Shown here: one piece after another, positions 23,739 through 31,531 of the stretch
Numbering within the stretch: position 1 is the stretch's first letter
Layout of the letters: every line of letters starts with the position of its first letter
The notes under the pieces: model-generated
The model's input: the letters and a program-made list of their open reading frames with translations, nothing else
The model's database searches: none
Told to the model about the DNA's origin: nothing
Program-made: the position numbers and the translations under genes
NCBI GenBank assembly: GCA_964641125.1
Contig: CAZXMO010000009.1
Span: 4,985-68,984 of the forward strand
Length of the DNA stretch: 64,000 nt
Direction: 5' to 3'
From: JBKHAJ01 sp964641125
GTDB lineage: Bacteria > Spirochaetota > Spirochaetia > SPDA01 > CAZSGZ01

Positions 23739-24536
23739 ATGAGAGACAGGAGAGTCTGGATTACCGGAGGAAACTCCGGAATAGGAGCGGCCCTTGCCGA
23801 GGCATGCGCCCGGCGGGGGGCGCGGTGCGTCATCTCGGCGCGAAACGAAAAAACCCTCGAGGAGACGGCCGCCGGTTTGAACGGCCGCTACGGAGAGGGA
23901 ACCGCGGAGACGGTGCCCCTCGACCTGGAGTACAGGGAATCGATCGAACGGGCGATGGAGCGGGCGGCGGCCGGTCCGCCGGTGGATATACTGTTCAACA
24001 ACGCGGGTATCAGCCAGCGGGCCCTCTTCGCGGAGACCGAGCCTGAGGTGCTCGAGAGAATGATTGCGGTGAATCTGACCGGCCACATCCTCTTGACCCG
24101 GATGGTCCTGCCTCGGATGCTCGAAAGGAGACGGGGGACGATTGTCGGTGTGTCGAGCCTCGCGGGAATGGTCCCCTCGCCCCTGCGTGCGGGGTACTGC
24201 GCGGCGAAAAGGGGGTTGTTGGGTTTTTACGAGTCCCTCCGTCTCGAGCTCCGCGGTACGGGTGTCCGGGTCATGACGGTCATTCCCGGATTCGTCAGGA
24301 CGGAGATATCCCGAAACGCCTTAGAGGGTGACGGAAGCAGGCACCGGGTGATGGATCCCAATCAAGCCGGGGGTATAACTCCCGAAAGGTGCGCCGAAGA
24401 CATCCTTACGGGGCTCGGGCGGAGCAGAGCCGTCGTCTATACCGGGATGGGACTCAAAGGGCGGACCGCTCTGTTCCTGAGACGGTGGTTTCCGGGACTT
24501 CTCGATACTATCATTCTCAATTCGGAGGTAACGTGA
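23739..24536 (+). CDS. Short-chain dehydrogenase/reductase
   Basis: NAD(P)-dependent classical SDR of 265 aa. It has the nucleotide motif TGGNSGIG (residues 9-16), NNAGIS, catalytic Ser in GVSSLAG, and YCAAK (Tyr-x3-Lys). An Arg after beta-2 (ISARN) suggests NADPH preference. The sequence resembles DHRS7 or 3-ketosphinganine-reductase-like SDRs, but the substrate cannot be fixed. The stop overlaps the GTG start of the next gene (GTGA). Confidence 0.85.
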   Translation: MRDRRVWITGGNSGIGAALAEACARRGARCVISARNEKTLEETAAGLNGRYGEGTAETVPLDLEYRESIERAMERAAAGPPVDILFNNAGISQRALFAETEPEVLERMIAVNLTGHILLTRMVLPRMLERRRGTIVGVSSLAGMVPSPLRAGYCAAKRGLLGFYESLRLELRGTGVRVMTVIPGFVRTEISRNALEGDGSRHRVMDPNQAGGITPERCAEDILTGLGRSRAVVYTGMGLKGRTALFLRRWFPGLLDTIILNSEVT

Positions 24537-25027
24537 AAACCGGGCATATTCGGCTAATTGTAATTTTGGCTTGGGCCGCTCTCTTTACAGCGTCCGCGGC
24601 GGTATACGGGCAGGCCGGGGACGCGGCCGAGGGGGACCCCTTTCTCGGTTCCTGGACGGTAGAGATAGTCTTCGGTCCGGAGCCCCTCGAATTCACCTTT
24701 TCCGATTCGGGACACTACACAGTAACCGAGGCTTCCGGTGAGGTGGACCGGCTGAGCTATACTCTGAGGCCGGATCGGAACCGGATGCGGATGCAGATGG
24801 ACGAGGACACCTTCATGGAGTGGAGGTACTCTTTTACCGGAGAAAACGAGTTCCACCTCTATCTGACCGGAGAGGACAACGAGCTCATGAAGATGCTCCT
24901 GTCCGGATTCGACGATGCAGGGGAGTTCAATGAACTGACGAAGGAGCTCCTCGGGGAAATCCGTGCTTCCGTCCGGGAAACGGTCCTCGGTCATCCGGTG
25001 ATCCGGGGCAGGCGTGCCGCGGATTGA
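24533..25027 (+). CDS. Exported hypothetical protein
   Basis: Protein of 164 aa starting at GTG with CGGAGG upstream and overlapping the SDR stop. Signal peptide: basic start, hydrophobic LIVILAWAALFTASAAV, probable cleavage after VYGQA. The mature part (DPFLGSWTVEI, then alternating strands TFSDSGHYTV) looks like a small lipocalin-type beta-barrel. The family is not recognised. It may be cotranscribed with the SDR. Confidence 0.65.
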   Translation: MKTGHIRLIVILAWAALFTASAAVYGQAGDAAEGDPFLGSWTVEIVFGPEPLEFTFSDSGHYTVTEASGEVDRLSYTLRPDRNRMRMQMDEDTFMEWRYSFTGENEFHLYLTGEDNELMKMLLSGFDDAGEFNELTKELLGEIRASVRETVLGHPVIRGRRAAD

Positions 25028-25059
25028 CGGCCCGATACCGGGCGCCCGCCTGCCGGACC

Positions 25060-25839
25060 TCACACGAGGACAAGCTCGATCCCGAGGTTGCCTGCGAGCT
25101 CCCGGTACTCCTCCGGTACGCCTGAATCGGTGATTATCGTGTCGAATTCGGCTAGGTCGGCGTAGTAGCTCGAGCTCACCATTCCGAACTTAGAAGAGTC
25201 GGCGAGGAGGATTTTCTCGAGGCTCGATTTCAAGGACGCTTGCTTCATCTCCGTTTCGTACCCGTTTGCCGAGGTCACCCCGAGCTCTCCGTGGATTCCG
25301 CTCGCCGAGAAGAAGGCCTTACGGCCGCGGAACCGGCTTATCATCCGCAACGCTTCGGTGCTCTCGAACATCAGTGTATTTCGATGGAGCTCCCCGCCGG
25401 CGAAGAGTATCTCGCACCGTTCTTTCCGATGGAGCTCGATCAGGATATTCAAGGCATAACAGAGAACCCTGACCGAATGCTCTTCGGGAAACGACTTGGC
25501 GAGCCACTCGGTGGTGGATCCGGAATCGATAATCACGATATCGTTCGCCTCGATGAGCTTCGCCGCCGCCTGTCCGATCCGCCGCTTCTCTTCCCGGCGC
25601 TTGGTCCCCTCGGTGGAGAGAAGATAACGCCGTTCGTAACTCTCGAAGTAGCTCTCCTGATTCAAAACAGCTCCCCCGTGGAGGAGGGTGATGATTCCCC
25701 GTTCGGACAAATCGTTCAAATAGCGGCGGACGGTCATCTCCGAGACCTCGAGGGCCTCGGCAAGCTCCCGGATGCTTACCGCGGTCTCCGCCTTGAGCAT
25801 ATCGACGATTTGTTCGATTCGCTTCTCTTTTTCGTTCAT
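25060..25839 (-). CDS. DeoR-family transcriptional regulator of the microcompartment operon
   Basis: Regulator of 259 aa. The N-terminal HTH is SIRELAEALEVSEMTVRRYLNDL (about residues 20-42). The C-terminal sugar-phosphate-sensing DeoRC domain has the motifs DIVIIDSGSTTEWLA and LLADSSKFG. Divergent from the BMC operon, it probably responds to a phosphorylated sugar such as fuculose- or rhamnulose-phosphate (inference). The open frame extends into the BMC gene antisense; ATG 25839 is chosen because the HTH begins just after it and a promoter (-10 TATAAT) ends 10 nt upstream. No Shine-Dalgarno sequence is present. Confidence 0.9.
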   Translation of the reverse strand: MNEKEKRIEQIVDMLKAETAVSIRELAEALEVSEMTVRRYLNDLSERGIITLLHGGAVLNQESYFESYERRYLLSTEGTKRREEKRRIGQAAAKLIEANDIVIIDSGSTTEWLAKSFPEEHSVRVLCYALNILIELHRKERCEILFAGGELHRNTLMFESTEALRMISRFRGRKAFFSASGIHGELGVTSANGYETEMKQASLKSSLEKILLADSSKFGMVSSSYYADLAEFDTIITDSGVPEEYRELAGNLGIELVLV

Positions 25840-25840
25840 T

Positions 25841-25860
25841 ATTGATGTAATTATATCAAT
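25841..25860. promoter_or_regulatory. Palindromic operator candidate for the DeoR regulator
   Basis: ATTGATGTAATTATATCAAT is a 20-bp palindrome with one mismatched pair around TAATTA, lying between the divergent regulator and BMC genes. It covers the regulator's -10 box, which suggests autorepression. Confidence 0.6.
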
Positions 25861-25878
25861 AAGTAGTGTATTTAGCAA
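25850..25878 (-). promoter_or_regulatory. Promoter of the DeoR gene
   Basis: Minus strand: TTGCTA (25878-25873), 17-bp spacer, TATAAT (25855-25850), 10 nt before the ATG. The predicted leader is only 3-4 nt. Confidence 0.6.
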
Positions 25879-25895
25879 GAAAAAGAAATTATGCC

Positions 25896-25925
25896 TTGAC
25901 AAATATATTTCGAATAACTCATAAT
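25896..25925 (+). promoter_or_regulatory. Promoter of the microcompartment operon
   Basis: TTGACA (25896-25901), 18-bp spacer, CATAAT (25920-25925). The leader of ~25 nt carries AAGGAG (25946-25951) before ATG 25958. Confidence 0.6.
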
Positions 25926-25957
25926 ATGGTATAAACGTAACAGTTAAGGAGTCGATT

Positions 25958-26593
25958 ATGGCAGTTGAACTGCGAACATACGCGTATCTCGATTCGATGC
26001 AGCCCCAATTCACCGCGTTCACCTCGACCGTCGCGAAGGGATACCTGCCGTTGTCGGGACAGGCGAGTTTGTGGATAGAGATAGCCCCCGGAATGGATAT
26101 CAACCGGGTAACCGACACCGCTTTGAAGGCGACCGACGTCCAGCCCGGAATGCTCATAGTCGAACGGGCCTTCGGGCTCCTGGAGTTCCACAGTTTCGAT
26201 CAGGGGGCGGTGCAGGAGGCCGGTCAGGCGGTTCTCCGGGCCTTGGGTCTCGAGGAGAAGGAGAGGCTCAAACCGGTGATCGTCGGCTCCGAGACGATCA
26301 AGAACATCACCGATTACCAGTGTCAGCTTATCAATAGAGTGAGGCACGGTAACATGATCATCCCCGGGGAAACCCTGCTGACAATGGAGACCTTGCCCGC
26401 GGGGTACGCATCCCTGGCCGCCAACGAAGCGGAAAAGGCCGCCCGGATCAACATTATGGAAGTACGGGCGATCGGAGCCTTCGGACGGGTCTACATCGGC
26501 GGTGAGGAAGCGGAAGTCTTAGAGGCAAAACGCGCCGCGGAAGCGGCTTTACAGTCGTTAGAGGGAAAAGAACAGTCTTTTAAAAAGGAGTAA
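25958..26593 (+). CDS. BMC-T tandem-domain shell protein (CsoS1D-like)
   Basis: Microcompartment shell protein of 211 aa with two BMC folds: residues ~5-100 (ELRTYAYLDSMQPQFTAF, EIAPGMDINRVTDTALKATD, ERAFGLLEFH) and ~105-200 (PVIVGSETIKNITDYQCQLIN, ARINIMEVRAIGAFGRVYIGG). The sequence type matches the stacking trimers with a gated central pore. It is the first gene of the operon, 6 nt before the hexamer gene. Confidence 0.9.
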   Translation: MAVELRTYAYLDSMQPQFTAFTSTVAKGYLPLSGQASLWIEIAPGMDINRVTDTALKATDVQPGMLIVERAFGLLEFHSFDQGAVQEAGQAVLRALGLEEKERLKPVIVGSETIKNITDYQCQLINRVRHGNMIIPGETLLTMETLPAGYASLAANEAEKAARINIMEVRAIGAFGRVYIGGEEAEVLEAKRAAEAALQSLEGKEQSFKKE

Positions 26594-26599
26594 GAGAGT

Positions 26600-26905
26600 A
26601 TGACTGATGCATTGGGAATGATCGAAGCTCAGGGCTTCGTAGCGATGGTGGAAGCCGCGGACGCGATGGTCAAGGCGGCGAAAGTCGAGTTAGTCGGATT
26701 CGAGAAGACCGGCGGCGGATATGTGACCGCCATCGTCCGGGGAGATGTAGCCGCGGTCAAGGCCGCCACCGACGCCGGAGCGAAGACCGCCGAACGGGTC
26801 GGTAAGCTCGTCAGCGTCCACGTGATCCCGAGACCCCACGAGAATGTCGACGAAAGGCTTCCCTTGGGAAGACAGGACGCGCCGAAAGAAAGTGCAAAGA
26901 AATAA
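26600..26905 (+). CDS. BMC-H hexameric shell protein
   Basis: PduA/EutM-type single BMC domain, 101 aa: ALGMIEAQGFVAMVEAADAM and VELVGFEKTGGGYVTAIVRGDVAAVKAATDAG are the diagnostic strands and helix, with HVIPRPHENVDERLP ending the fold. It forms the facets of the shell and is the only BMC-H in the operon. The C-terminal tail is Lys/Ala rich. Confidence 0.95.
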   Translation: MTDALGMIEAQGFVAMVEAADAMVKAAKVELVGFEKTGGGYVTAIVRGDVAAVKAATDAGAKTAERVGKLVSVHVIPRPHENVDERLPLGRQDAPKESAKK

Positions 26906-26921
26906 AGAGCGGAAGTAGATC

Positions 26922-27221
26922 ATGATCCTTGCGAAAGTAGTCGGAACGGTGGTAGCCAGCCGGAAAGAACCGAGCCTCGACGGCGTCAAGATGCTCCTCC
27001 TCGAGAGGCTCGATGAGAAATGCGAAGGTAAGAACGATTACGTCGTAGCCGTCGACGCCGTCGGAGCGGGAGAGGGCGAGGTAGTTCTCTTCGCATCAGG
27101 TTCCTCGGCCCGGCAGACCACCCTGACACAAGAGAGACCGGTGGACGCGGTGGTCATGGCCATCGTCGATTCCTTCGCCCTCGAAGGGGAAACAGTCTAT
27201 CGGAAGGCGGACGAGAGTTAA
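26922..27221 (+). CDS. BMC-P pentameric shell protein 1 (EutN/CcmL)
   Basis: Vertex-capping pentamer of 99 aa: MILAKVVGTVVASRKEPSLDGVKMLLLE is the family N-terminus and VAVDAVGAGEGEVVLFASGSSARQT the glycine-rich centre. It is one of three EutN/CcmL paralogues in this operon. Confidence 0.93.
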   Translation: MILAKVVGTVVASRKEPSLDGVKMLLLERLDEKCEGKNDYVVAVDAVGAGEGEVVLFASGSSARQTTLTQERPVDAVVMAIVDSFALEGETVYRKADES

Positions 27222-27233
27222 AGAGGAGAGGGT

Positions 27234-28718
27234 ATGCTGCTTCACGAACGACAGATCGAAGATATCATAGAGGGGGTCGTGGCCCGGGTGACTTCGGAAA
27301 TCGCCGCCGACGGATCGACCGGCGGGACAACGGCAACCGACGGGGCCTGCCCCGCCGCCGGGACCACCGTGCCCGCCGCGGCGGCCGCCGAAGGGACGGG
27401 GATCTTCGAATCGGTCGAAGAGGCCCTTGAAGCCTCGAAGCAGGCGGCTATTGAATGCGCCCGCCTCTCCTTGGAGGACCGGAGGCGTATCATCGGGGCG
27501 ATGCGGAATGTGGTGCTCAACAACCTCGAGATGATTTCCCGCCTCGCCGTCGAGGAGACAGGGATGGGCCGGGTGGATGACAAGATCCTCAAGAACCGTC
27601 TCGCCGCCTTGAAGACCCCGGGAATAGAGGCGCTGACTACCGACGCCCTCTCCGGAGACAACGGACTCACCCTGACCGAGCTCGCCCCCTACGGGGTCAT
27701 CTGCTCGATCATTCCGTCTACCAATCCCACGGAGACGGTCATCAACAACGGAATCGGAATGTTCGCCGCGGGCAACTCGGTGGTGTTCAATCCCCACCCC
27801 GCCGCGAAGCGGGTTTCCTCCCGGATAATCGAGCTCCTCTCCAAGACCGTAGTGGATAACGGAGGACCCGCGAATGTCTTCTCCGCCGTAAGGGAGCCTA
27901 CCATCGAGACGGCGACGGAGCTCATGCACCACCCCGATGTGCGGCTCCTAGTCGTGACCGGAGCGGAGGGGGTGGTCAATGCCGCCATGAAGACAGGAAA
28001 GAAGGTGATCGGCGCGGGGCCGGGGAATCCTCCGGCGGTGGTCGACGAAACCGCGGACATTCCCAAAGCGGCGGGGGACATCGTAAGCGGCGCGTCCATG
28101 GACAACAACATCATATGCACCGATGAAAAGGTGACGGTGGCGGTGGAGTCGGTAGCCGACGAGCTGATCCGGGAGATGGTGAAGGCCGGGGGATATCTCG
28201 CCTCGGCGAACCAGGTCCGTATCCTCGAGAACACCCTCTACGCGGAGACACCCCCACGGGGAATCCATTCCCAGCCGATCCGCAGATTTATCGGTAAGGA
28301 CGCCTCCTTCATACTCTCCGAGATCGGTGTCCGGGACCCGGGAGATCCGAGGCTCGTCCTCTGCGATGTACCCGCGGACCATCCCTTCGCCTGGTCGGAG
28401 ATGCTCATGCCGGTTATGCCGGTGGTGAGGGTGCCCGACGTGGATAGCGCCATCCGATATGCCAAGGATGTGGAGGCGGGGCGGAGGCACACCGCGTCGA
28501 TGCACTCGAAGAATATCGACAAGCTCTCCAAGATGGCTTACGAGATGAACTGCTCCATCTTCGTCAAGAACGGTCCGAACTATGCCGGCTTGGGCTACGG
28601 CGGGGAGGGGTACACCTCCTTTACCATCGCCTCTCCAACCGGTGACGGACTCACCACAGCCCGGAGCTTTACCCGGCTGCGTCGATGTACCTTAGTCGGT
28701 GCATTCCGGATCGTCTAG
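27234..28718 (+). CDS. CoA-acylating aldehyde dehydrogenase, microcompartment-targeted (PduP/EutE-like)
   Basis: Converts an aldehyde, here probably lactaldehyde, to acyl-CoA with NAD+ inside the compartment. The protein is 494 aa. The N-terminal amphipathic helix (LLHERQIEDIIEGVVARVTS) followed by a Gly/Ala/Thr-rich linker to about residue 60 is a typical encapsulation peptide. The catalytic Cys is in DNNIICTDEKV (about residue 295), and IPSTNPTETVINN and GAGPGNPPAVVD are nucleotide-binding segments. No PduL phosphotransacylase or alcohol dehydrogenase is within the operon, so CoA and NAD recycling must come from genes elsewhere. Confidence 0.94.
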   Translation: MLLHERQIEDIIEGVVARVTSEIAADGSTGGTTATDGACPAAGTTVPAAAAAEGTGIFESVEEALEASKQAAIECARLSLEDRRRIIGAMRNVVLNNLEMISRLAVEETGMGRVDDKILKNRLAALKTPGIEALTTDALSGDNGLTLTELAPYGVICSIIPSTNPTETVINNGIGMFAAGNSVVFNPHPAAKRVSSRIIELLSKTVVDNGGPANVFSAVREPTIETATELMHHPDVRLLVVTGAEGVVNAAMKTGKKVIGAGPGNPPAVVDETADIPKAAGDIVSGASMDNNIICTDEKVTVAVESVADELIREMVKAGGYLASANQVRILENTLYAETPPRGIHSQPIRRFIGKDASFILSEIGVRDPGDPRLVLCDVPADHPFAWSEMLMPVMPVVRVPDVDSAIRYAKDVEAGRRHTASMHSKNIDKLSKMAYEMNCSIFVKNGPNYAGLGYGGEGYTSFTIASPTGDGLTTARSFTRLRRCTLVGAFRIV

Positions 28719-28729
28719 GGCCGCATGCG

Positions 28730-29377
28730 ATGACGGCGAAAGAGAGAGGGACAGGAAGACGGGCGGAAGGATGGGCCCCCTATGCGGTGGCCTATCCCGG
28801 GGATACGGTTACCCTGGGCTCCCTGGAGCTCACCAGCATAGCCTTGGGCTTTTCCGCGGCGGACGCCATGGTCAAGGCGGCCGGGGTCGAGATGATCGAC
28901 GCCCGGGCGGTGTGTCCGGGTAAGTTCTTTATCCTGGTGTGCGGAACCGTTGCGGACACCGAGGAAGCGGTAGCGGCGGGGACTGAACTCGCGGGAAAGA
29001 GTCTGACCGGAAGTTTCCTCATTCCCAACTTGAGCCCTTCGGTGCTGCCTGCGGTCAACCGGTACGCGGGCCGACGCGAATCCCCCTTGGAATCTCCGGC
29101 GGTGGGGGTTGTGGAAACCTTCAGCGCCGCCTCGGCGATCTACGCCGCCGATGCCTCGGTGAAGGGAGCGGAGGCCGCTCTGGAGAGCATCAACCTGTTA
29201 AACGGTCTCGGGGGGAAGAGCTACTATCTCCTCGTGGGCGAGATCACCGACGTGGAGGCGGGACTCGAGTCGGGGTGCGCTGCGGTGGACGAACGGGACA
29301 TCGTGCATACCGTAATTATTCCCCGGGTCGATCCGGCGATACTCCCGTTCTTTCCGGGAGGGATGGAATGGACTTAG
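28730..29377 (+). CDS. BMC-T tandem-domain shell protein, PduT-like with probable Fe-S site
   Basis: Protein of 215 aa with two BMC domains: IALGFSAADAMVKAAGVEMI (about 37-55) and VETFSAASAIYAADASVKGA. The loop AVCPGKF places Cys62 where PduT has the Cys that binds a pore [4Fe-4S] cluster, suggesting electron transfer across the shell. ATG 28730 is the likely start, 12 nt after the aldehyde dehydrogenase stop; an upstream in-frame ATG at 28685 lies inside that gene. The 3' end overlaps the next gene by 10 nt. Confidence 0.88.
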   Translation: MTAKERGTGRRAEGWAPYAVAYPGDTVTLGSLELTSIALGFSAADAMVKAAGVEMIDARAVCPGKFFILVCGTVADTEEAVAAGTELAGKSLTGSFLIPNLSPSVLPAVNRYAGRRESPLESPAVGVVETFSAASAIYAADASVKGAEAALESINLLNGLGGKSYYLLVGEITDVEAGLESGCAAVDERDIVHTVIIPRVDPAILPFFPGGMEWT

Positions 29378-29643
29378 CGCGGGTTATCGGAAATCTCGTA
29401 GCCACCGTCAAATACCCCGGTCTCGAAGGGGTCAAGCTGATGTGGATCCAGCCCTTAGACGAGCACGGGAACGACACCGGAAGCGCCTTGGTCGCCTGCG
29501 ACTGCACCCAGTCGGGGGTCGGGGAGAGGGTTTTTTTCTGCGGCGGGAGGGAGGCGACCCTTGCCCTGGACGTGACCTTCGTTCCGGTGGATGCCACCAT
29601 CGTAGGTATTGTGGACAGCGTCGATCTGGAGTCCGAAAAATGA
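29368..29643 (+). CDS. BMC-P pentameric shell protein 2 (EutN/CcmL)
   Basis: Pentamer subunit of 91 aa: DLARVIGNLVATVKYPGLEGVKLMWIQ and VACDCTQSGVGERVFFCGGRE are diagnostic. The start lies inside the preceding BMC-T gene with GGGAGG upstream, and the stop overlaps the next ATG (ATGA). The Cys pair in the central loop (ACDC) is not seen in the other two copies. Confidence 0.92.
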   Translation: MDLARVIGNLVATVKYPGLEGVKLMWIQPLDEHGNDTGSALVACDCTQSGVGERVFFCGGREATLALDVTFVPVDATIVGIVDSVDLESEK

Positions 29644-29924
29644 ACATCGGACGGGTCATCGGAACGGTCACATCTACCCTCAAGCATCCCGCGTATCTCG
29701 GCAAGAAGCTCCTGCTGGTCAAGCACCTCGCCCCCGACTTGACTCCGCTGGGGAAATCGGTTATCGCGGTGGACATGGTCCAGGCGGGGATCGGGGACAT
29801 CGTCCTGGTCAATAAGGAGGGGAATGCCACCCGGCAGGTCTTGGGGCGGGACGCGGGCCCGGTCCTCGAGCTCGTCTTAGGGATAATCGACACCGTGGAT
29901 CTAAAGACGGAACAGGAAGGATAG
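29640..29924 (+). CDS. BMC-P pentameric shell protein 3 (EutN/CcmL)
   Basis: Pentamer subunit of 94 aa: NIGRVIGTVTSTLKHPAYLGKKLLLVK and IAVDMVQAGIGDIVLVNKEGNATRQ. It is coupled to the upstream pentamer gene by a 4-nt overlap and ends 4 nt before the aldolase. Three paralogous pentamers are a feature of the Planctomycete/Verrucomicrobia-type compartments. Confidence 0.93.
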   Translation: MNIGRVIGTVTSTLKHPAYLGKKLLLVKHLAPDLTPLGKSVIAVDMVQAGIGDIVLVNKEGNATRQVLGRDAGPVLELVLGIIDTVDLKTEQEG

Positions 29925-29928
29925 AGTT

Positions 29929-30807
29929 ATGGAATCGATTTGGAAGATACGGGAAGAGATCGTCTACTGGAGCCGGAAGGTCCAGGAGTACGGATACGTC
30001 TCCGCCACCGACGGGAACCTGTCGATGCGCATCGACGAGAACAGGGTGATCATTACCCCCTCCGGGGTGCCCAAGGGGGAAATGACCCTGGACGCACCGA
30101 TAATAATGGATATGGAGGGGAACAAGCTCGAGGGGGACGGAAAACCCTCATCGGAGGGAAAGCTCCACATCGAGGTGTATCGCCTCCGCCCCGACGTGGA
30201 TGCGGTCATCCATGCCCATCCTCCCAAGTGCATCGCCTTTACCGTGGCTGGTATTCCCATCGACACCTGCCTCCTTCCGGAGGTGGTCGTTACAATAGGA
30301 GCAATTCCCACCAGCGCGTACGCAACCCCAACCACCGACGAGGTCCCCGAATCGATCCGACCCCATATTATGAAGAGCGACGCGGTCATGCTCGCCCGGC
30401 ACGGATCGCTGACCGTCGGCAAGTGCCTGAAAAGCGCCTTCAAGATCCTGGAAAAGATGGAACACTGCGCCACTATAGCCATGTACGCAAAGATCTTAGG
30501 CGGTCCGGTACCCTTTACCGAGGAAGAGCTTAAAAAGCTCTACGATCTGCGCCCGAGCTGGGGTGTCCGGACCGAGCCGCTGTCCTGTACCGACGCGGGG
30601 AGCTGCTCGGTCCAGCCGCGGGAGAAGCTTTCCGGGGCGGGGCTTAAGACCGGAACCTGCAGTATCTACGGGGGAGAGCTCGACGGAGGGCCGTATGTGA
30701 GCTCCGGGGGCAACGGATCGTCCGGCGGCCGTACGGCGGACGTGGACATAGAGCGCCTCGTCGACGTCATCGTGGACCGGGTCAAGTCGCGCCTCGCCTC
30801 GGGTTGA
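29929..30807 (+). CDS. Class II aldolase (fuculose/rhamnulose-1-phosphate type) with C-terminal encapsulation helix
   Basis: Zn-dependent FucA/AraD-type aldolase of 292 aa that would split L-fuculose-1-P or L-rhamnulose-1-P into DHAP and L-lactaldehyde. Seen are TDGNLSMRI, ITPSGVPKG (phosphate site), PSSEGKLHIEVY (catalytic Glu), VIHAHPPKC (two Zn His) and ARHGSLTVG (third His). The catalytic domain ends near residue 215. A Gly/Ser-rich linker (SSGGNGSSGGRTA) then leads to a final amphipathic helix DVDIERLVDVIVDRVKSRL, a textbook C-terminal targeting peptide. It is the last gene of the operon and defines the likely signature reaction. Confidence 0.92.
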   Translation: MESIWKIREEIVYWSRKVQEYGYVSATDGNLSMRIDENRVIITPSGVPKGEMTLDAPIIMDMEGNKLEGDGKPSSEGKLHIEVYRLRPDVDAVIHAHPPKCIAFTVAGIPIDTCLLPEVVVTIGAIPTSAYATPTTDEVPESIRPHIMKSDAVMLARHGSLTVGKCLKSAFKILEKMEHCATIAMYAKILGGPVPFTEEELKKLYDLRPSWGVRTEPLSCTDAGSCSVQPREKLSGAGLKTGTCSIYGGELDGGPYVSSGGNGSSGGRTADVDIERLVDVIVDRVKSRLASG

Positions 30808-30858
30808 GACGCCGACGGGTAGAGGCCGGTGCTGTCTCGGTGCGCCCTCTAAGACTTT

Positions 30859-31012
30859 GAGAGTGCCCCCGATCGTGGGGATAGAAATTGTGTAAATGAT
30901 TGATCTGTACTGAATTACATGATTTCGAAGAGAAATCGGAACTTATGGCGGGATAATTACAATAACAAACTGATTTTATTTGAAAATCGTCCCCACGATC
31001 GGGGGCACTCTC
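30859..31012. mobile_element. 154-bp MITE-like element, copy 2
   Basis: Its 23-bp terminal repeats are identical and inverted (30859-30881 and 30990-31012, beginning GAGAGTGCCCCCGATCG). They are flanked by 9-bp repeats TAAGACTTT (30850-30858) and TAAGGCTTT (31013-31021), which differ at one base. The length is exactly that of copy 1, but the ~108-bp AT-rich core is not recognisably similar. There is no ORF. The last base of the element forms part of the stop codon of the rhodanese gene. Confidence 0.85.
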
Positions 31013-31425
31013 TAAGGCTTTACCGTTTTTCCCGACCAGTCGATGATTCCGCCGAAGTTGTGCACGTCGGTGTAGCCGAGTCCCTCGAGAATTTTCTCGG
31101 CTTGTCCCGAACGGTTTCCCGTACGGCAGTAGAGGATGATGAGGGCGTCTCTATCCTCGGTGGGGGGATTCTCCCCTATTTCGGAGAGGGGTATATTGAT
31201 CGCCGTGGGGATGTACCCTTCGGCGTATTCCGCAGGCGTCCGAACATCCACGAGGATGTAGTCGGTGTCTCCGCTTTCGATGAGGTCGGCTAAGACTTCC
31301 TCGTCCGAGTAGTCGGGGGCGGCGATTTTCTCGGCCTTTTCACCCGCCCCCTGGGCGAAGGCGGCCGAAGCGGCGAAAAATACTATGAGTAAAGCCGATA
31401 TACCGGCATTTATTATTTTTTTCAT
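31012..31425 (-). CDS. Exported rhodanese-like domain protein
   Basis: Protein of 137 aa with a signal peptide (MKKIINAGISALLIVFFAAS, cleavage probably after AFAQG). A single rhodanese domain follows: ILVDVRTPAEYAEGYIPTAINIP and the active-site loop YCRTGNRSGQA, with Cys at the persulfide position. Periplasmic sulfur-transfer or redox role (inference). ATG 31425 is chosen for AAGGAG 9 nt upstream; an upstream in-frame ATG would disrupt the signal peptide. The gene's last bases lie in the target duplication of MITE copy 2, which changed the last residue from Ser to Pro if the left flank is ancestral. Confidence 0.88.
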   Translation of the reverse strand: MKKIINAGISALLIVFFAASAAFAQGAGEKAEKIAAPDYSDEEVLADLIESGDTDYILVDVRTPAEYAEGYIPTAINIPLSEIGENPPTEDRDALIILYCRTGNRSGQAEKILEGLGYTDVHNFGGIIDWSGKTVKP

Positions 31426-31531
31426 CAGGAACTCCTTGTACGATAATATACTTAAACCATGGCTTATTAACAAATACTATCCATCGTGATATCGTACGTC
31501 TCGATAGAATACTAAAATTAAGGAGATTGGT

